Source: Cordia subcordata (Eukaryota > Streptophyta > Magnoliopsida > Boraginales > Cordiaceae). From it: a DNA stretch of 64,000 nucleotides. Location of the stretch: contig JAPTOF010000016.1 in NCBI GenBank assembly GCA_028554755.1, positions 14,256,001-14,320,000 of the forward strand. Reading direction: 5' to 3'. Below are positions 60,894 through 64,000 of this stretch, in pieces (the stretch's first letter is position 1; each line of letters begins with the position of its first letter). The notes under the pieces are model-generated. The model had not been told where the DNA came from. It searched no databases and was given only the letters and a program-made list of their open reading frames with translations. The position numbers were made by a program, and so were the translations under genes.

Positions 60894-62999
60894 GGGCAAG
60901 AAAAAAATAGCAAGGAAAATTAAAAAATGATACATGGAGAAAACCAAAATTACGAGTCACAAATTAGAGTTCAAAACCAAGCTAGAAGTCCATGTGACCG
61001 GGCAAGAAATGTGGATTATCAAGTTTCTTCCTCCTATGCTCTTCCTTACTAGCTTCGGCCACATGTACCTCTTCATTTCCCATTAGAACATCTCTCTTAG
61101 GGTCTTCATTTTTCTGATTAAGGTTATTAACTGGATCATTAACGTTTACTTCCTCAAGAGGACAATAATCCTCGTCTTTCTTCTCTTCATCACCATGGTT
61201 GAGTGCCTCAAATCGATTTGCACCCAAGTGGATTTTTAGGGATGCAACCGGTTGTTGATTTTCATCTTTGGAATCTTGAGTGGTGTTTCAGGGCATGGCA
61301 CTAGAAAAAGGCATAGGATCAGCATTTTGAATTTTCCTCCAAACTTTCTTTGTCTTAGCACACCTTTCCATTCTCCAACATTTTTCCTATCACCTTGAGG
61401 AATTTTAGGCTCACTTGGATTCTTAGGGAGATGAGATTGAACCATTTGAGTACAAGCTTTTGTCGAGTGACCAACAACCTTACAACGAGAGCAAATAAGT
61501 GGCTTCCATGCATATTCAATATCAATCCTTGCCCATTCCCCATTCCTAAGCTTTACATAAGTGGCTTTGGGTAATTCTTTTGATAAATCCATCTCAACAC
61601 AAATACGAGCAAATCCCATAAAGGTACATGATTCCGTGAGTTTATCCATTTGGAGTGGAACCTCAATTGTGCTTCCATTATAGATCAAGCCCCTCCAAGT
61701 GATAAGAGAGCATAAGACATTATGAAGCTTAATCAATAATGGAATTTTATCCCAAGAGAAGTTATGTATTTGGGCATTAGGATCCCATTTTCTAAGCAAT
61801 AGAGGTCTATGATTAACATGCCATAACTTATCCATGACTCTATTGCATATTTCATTGCTCTCGAATTTAAAAACAATGAGTCATTTGTTGAAGATTTAAT
61901 TTCCACAAAGCCAAATTATTTCCAATAAACATCAACCATTTTCCTAATTAGGAAAAATGAGGGGGTTCCTACAAATTGCCCTATTAAGCAGCAATCCCAA
62001 TGCTTACCACCTTCAATGAAGACCTCTTCTAGAGGAATAGCTCCAATAAACTCATTTTCCACAAAGGGTTCATAAAAGTCAAGCTTAGTAGCATCCTCAA
62101 GGCTTCTATTATAAGTTTTTTGCCAATCTTTGTTAGCTTTCCAAACATTTTCGGGGGCAGTATTTTGAATTGAAGCATGAGGGGATTTATAACTTGCTGG
62201 ACTTGCTTAAATTGATTAGAGAATTCGTCTTGAAGGTTACCTTATGAAGAGCTAGCATAACATGCATTCTGGACATTTGCAAAGTTTGCTGTCGAGTGAG
62301 TAATTTGCCAAGTAGAAAAAGTCTCCAAGTTGTCAAGTGGGCCATGCATCCTAATTTACTGAGTTGGAGATGAGAGAGATCGCTTCTTTTTGTTTGACAA
62401 AACATTTTACTTTGGTTTATAGTTTCCTGGGCAAAGAGGGGGAAAATCCATTGTGTTTTCATTTGAAATGTTTGGAGCATTACATTACCCCATGAAGAGA
62501 GAGAAGGTTGAGTTGATGCCTAAAGACATGTTTTGTCAGCTGAAGAACGTGATAGGGTTGGCAGTGGATTTGTTTAAGTAATAACCAGCTGTGGAGAAAC
62601 ACAAAAGGCAGATGTATATTACCAGATGAAAAAAAAGGTATTGTCTCCTTAGTATGAAAAGTGGCTGGTGCAAAGTCCTTGTCTTGATGAGTTATTGTCC
62701 AAGCATTATCTTGTCCAGAAAGAGAAGTACAAAAATTACCAAAATCATCACACTTTGTGCTATAGTGGAAGGACCAATGGGTACTTTGATGGGACCTACG
62801 GATAAAAGTGAAGCTTGCTCATCCTTTCTTCCTTCATTGACCAAGGGAGTTTTTTCAAGAAGATTTCTATTTTTGCTAAATCCTACATCTGAAACAAGGT
62901 GAAAAGGCTAATTTGAGGAGGAAGGAGTGATTCAAGGTTATTTAGAGCAAAATGAGTAACGTTAATCGAGGGTGAAAGGTTGGTTTGTGTTGAGTAACA
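60894..62999 (-). mobile_element. ORF1-only LINE H7, minus strand
   Basis: Starts with H-type 3' UTR (ATTTGAGGGGCAAGAAAAAA) but lacks the terminal T run and GCGGxTAAG, so a few tens of bases at the 3' end are lost. An ORF1 follows from 60982 upward. Its N-terminal start is not recognisable, and at about 63000 a second ORF1 copy (H8) begins in mid-DUF4283. No ORF2. Confidence 0.75.
60982..62500 (-). pseudogene. H7 ORF1, DUF4283 to tail
   Basis: DKLWHVNHRPLLLRKWDPNA (61835), IPLLIKLHNVLCSLITWRG, LTESCTFMGFARICVEMDLS, then the complete knuckle CSRCKVVGHSTKAC (about 61481-61440). The tail has ANRFEALNHGDEEKKDED (61227) and ends at 60982. Upstream (61850-62500) are NFETAT-like and serine-rich pieces of the ORF1 middle in broken frames. 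199 codons are open across the core. Confidence 0.8.
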
Positions 63000-64000
63000 T
63001 TAAGACAAATCCAAAAAGGTGTAGGATTCTGTCAATTTGTCCATTTGAATGGGATTGCCAAGAGTGCTTGCCACATAGCTAGGTCCTCTTCTGGTGATAA
63101 GAGAACATAGGAAATTATGAAGGTTAACCCAAAGTGGGACTCTCTCCCAACTAAAATGCATATGTTGGGCATTTGAATCCCATCTCCTAAGCAAAAAAGG
63201 GAGATGATGCACGTGCCACATTTGCTCAAGGACTTGCTCACAATAGTTTTCATTTTCACACTTGAACACAAAGAGCCCATTTTTGGTGGATCTAATTTCA
63301 ACCTTTCCATACATTCTCTAATGGATATCAACCATTCTTCTAATGAGGAAAAAAGGACGGGGTTTGTCAAGGAATTGACCAATAAGACAATAATTGTAAT
63401 AATTGTCACCTTCAAGATACACTTTCTTGGAAGGAATAGCCCCAATGAAACCATTCTCTTCATAAGGTTCAATGAAATTAAGCTTAGTAGAAAAGGAAAG
63501 ATTACCTACAAATGTGCCTTGCCAATCCTTTCGGGAGTTCCATGCTTGTGGAAAAGAAAAGCTTGCATTTCCTTGCTCAAGAGATGATTGAGGCAAAAGC
63601 ATTGGAGCACTAAGATTTAATTGTGGAGATGCATTCTTTTGGCTTGGATTAACTTGTGAGAGAGAGGGGAACTCATCAAAAAAATGCTTGTGAATGTGCA
63701 ATCTTGTTTGAAGAGTTAATTCCATCTTGGCTGAGATCCTTGGAGCATATATTTTTTGAGGAAGAGCTGCTGTTCATCCAAGCATTTTGGGGCAAAATAG
63801 GGGTTGAAAAATGAGCTTTTGAGATGGTAAGTGGGCTGCTGATCATGGGTGACTTGGCAGCCAAATCAACACCATTAGATGAGCTGGCTAGAAAAAGAGA
63901 ACTACCAGCAAAATCACGTGGTTTTGGGGAGTATAAATAGATCTATTTGTAAATCCTAAGGATTAGAGGATATCATTGTATAGGTATCTCCACTTTTGTT
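63000..64000 (-). pseudogene. H8 ORF1 middle and DUF4283 part, cut by the window edge or another repeat
   Basis: Reading leftwards: GVDLAAKSPMISSPLTISKA (about 63870), SFPQAWNSRKDWQGTFVGNL, GAIPSKKVYLEGDNYYNYCL, LIGQFLDKPRPFFLIRRMVD (about 63340), FVFKCENENYCEQVLEQMWH (63265), LWVNLHNFLCSLITRRG, then it stops at LTESYTFLDLS next to H7. It is a second ORF1-family copy in tandem with H7. The last 80 bases of the window do not look like LINE. Confidence 0.75.

Noticed and set aside
1..64000. CRISPR array, prokaryotic operon or phage
   Set aside because: No regularly spaced repeats; low coding density, poly(A)-tailed insertions and plant-type LINE/LTR features show a eukaryotic nuclear origin.

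Overview
The window looks like repeat-rich, AT-rich nuclear DNA of a flowering plant, probably a eudicot. The basis is dozens of plant L1-type LINE open reading frames (ORF1 with a DUF4283-like domain and a CCHC zinc knuckle; ORF2 with an endonuclease, a reverse transcriptase and a C-terminal zf-RVT-like region), plus LTRs with a TG...CA layout and an initiator-tRNA-Met-like primer binding site. I recognise no intact host gene, rRNA, tRNA or CRISPR array. Species cannot be read from the sequence. Every ORF is broken, so ORFs are listed as pseudogenes.

Layout. 1-6070: forward two-ORF LINE (A1). 6071-8036: internal part of a minus-strand LTR element, hit by a truncated ORF1-only LINE (H1). 8037-12568: its LTR, split by a nearly full-length ORF1-only LINE (H2). 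12569-17165: two forward LINE fragments (X, then Y). 17166-18989 and 25755-28879: forward LINE Z and scrambled LINE pieces, split by minus LINE A2 (18990-25736), which itself carries ORF1-only copy H3 and a foreign-looking block at 24540-25046. 28880-30632: truncated second LTR. 30633-34435, 40308-41478 and 46287-46680: forward LINE A3, split by minus LINE A4 (34436-40299) and forward LINE A5 (41494-46271); short H-type tails sit in A3 and A5. 46681-48655: minus LINE fragment A6. 48656-49298, 58415-58808 and 60653-60893: forward LINE A7, split by full-length minus LINE A8 (49315-58398, itself holding ORF1-only LINE H6 at 51727-54865) and by a clean solo LTR (58809-60647). 60894-64000: two minus-strand ORF1-only copies (H7, H8).

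Two LINE families interact here. Family A (about 5.5-6 kb) has ORF1 and ORF2, with the ORF1 stop usually overlapping the ORF2 start as ATGA. Family H (about 2.7-3.1 kb) has a longer ORF1 followed directly by a 3' UTR and poly(A), with no ORF2, like a plant counterpart of mammalian half-LINE-1. Both families end in a similar CTTxCTTxxCYGC-A(n) terminus and have target-site duplications (TSDs) that often begin AAG, which suggests that family A supplied the enzyme that moved family H. That trans-mobilisation is inference; the ORF1-only structure and the duplications are visible. Host reading frames that resume on the far side of an insertion, together with the TSDs, allow the order of insertion to be reconstructed in several places.
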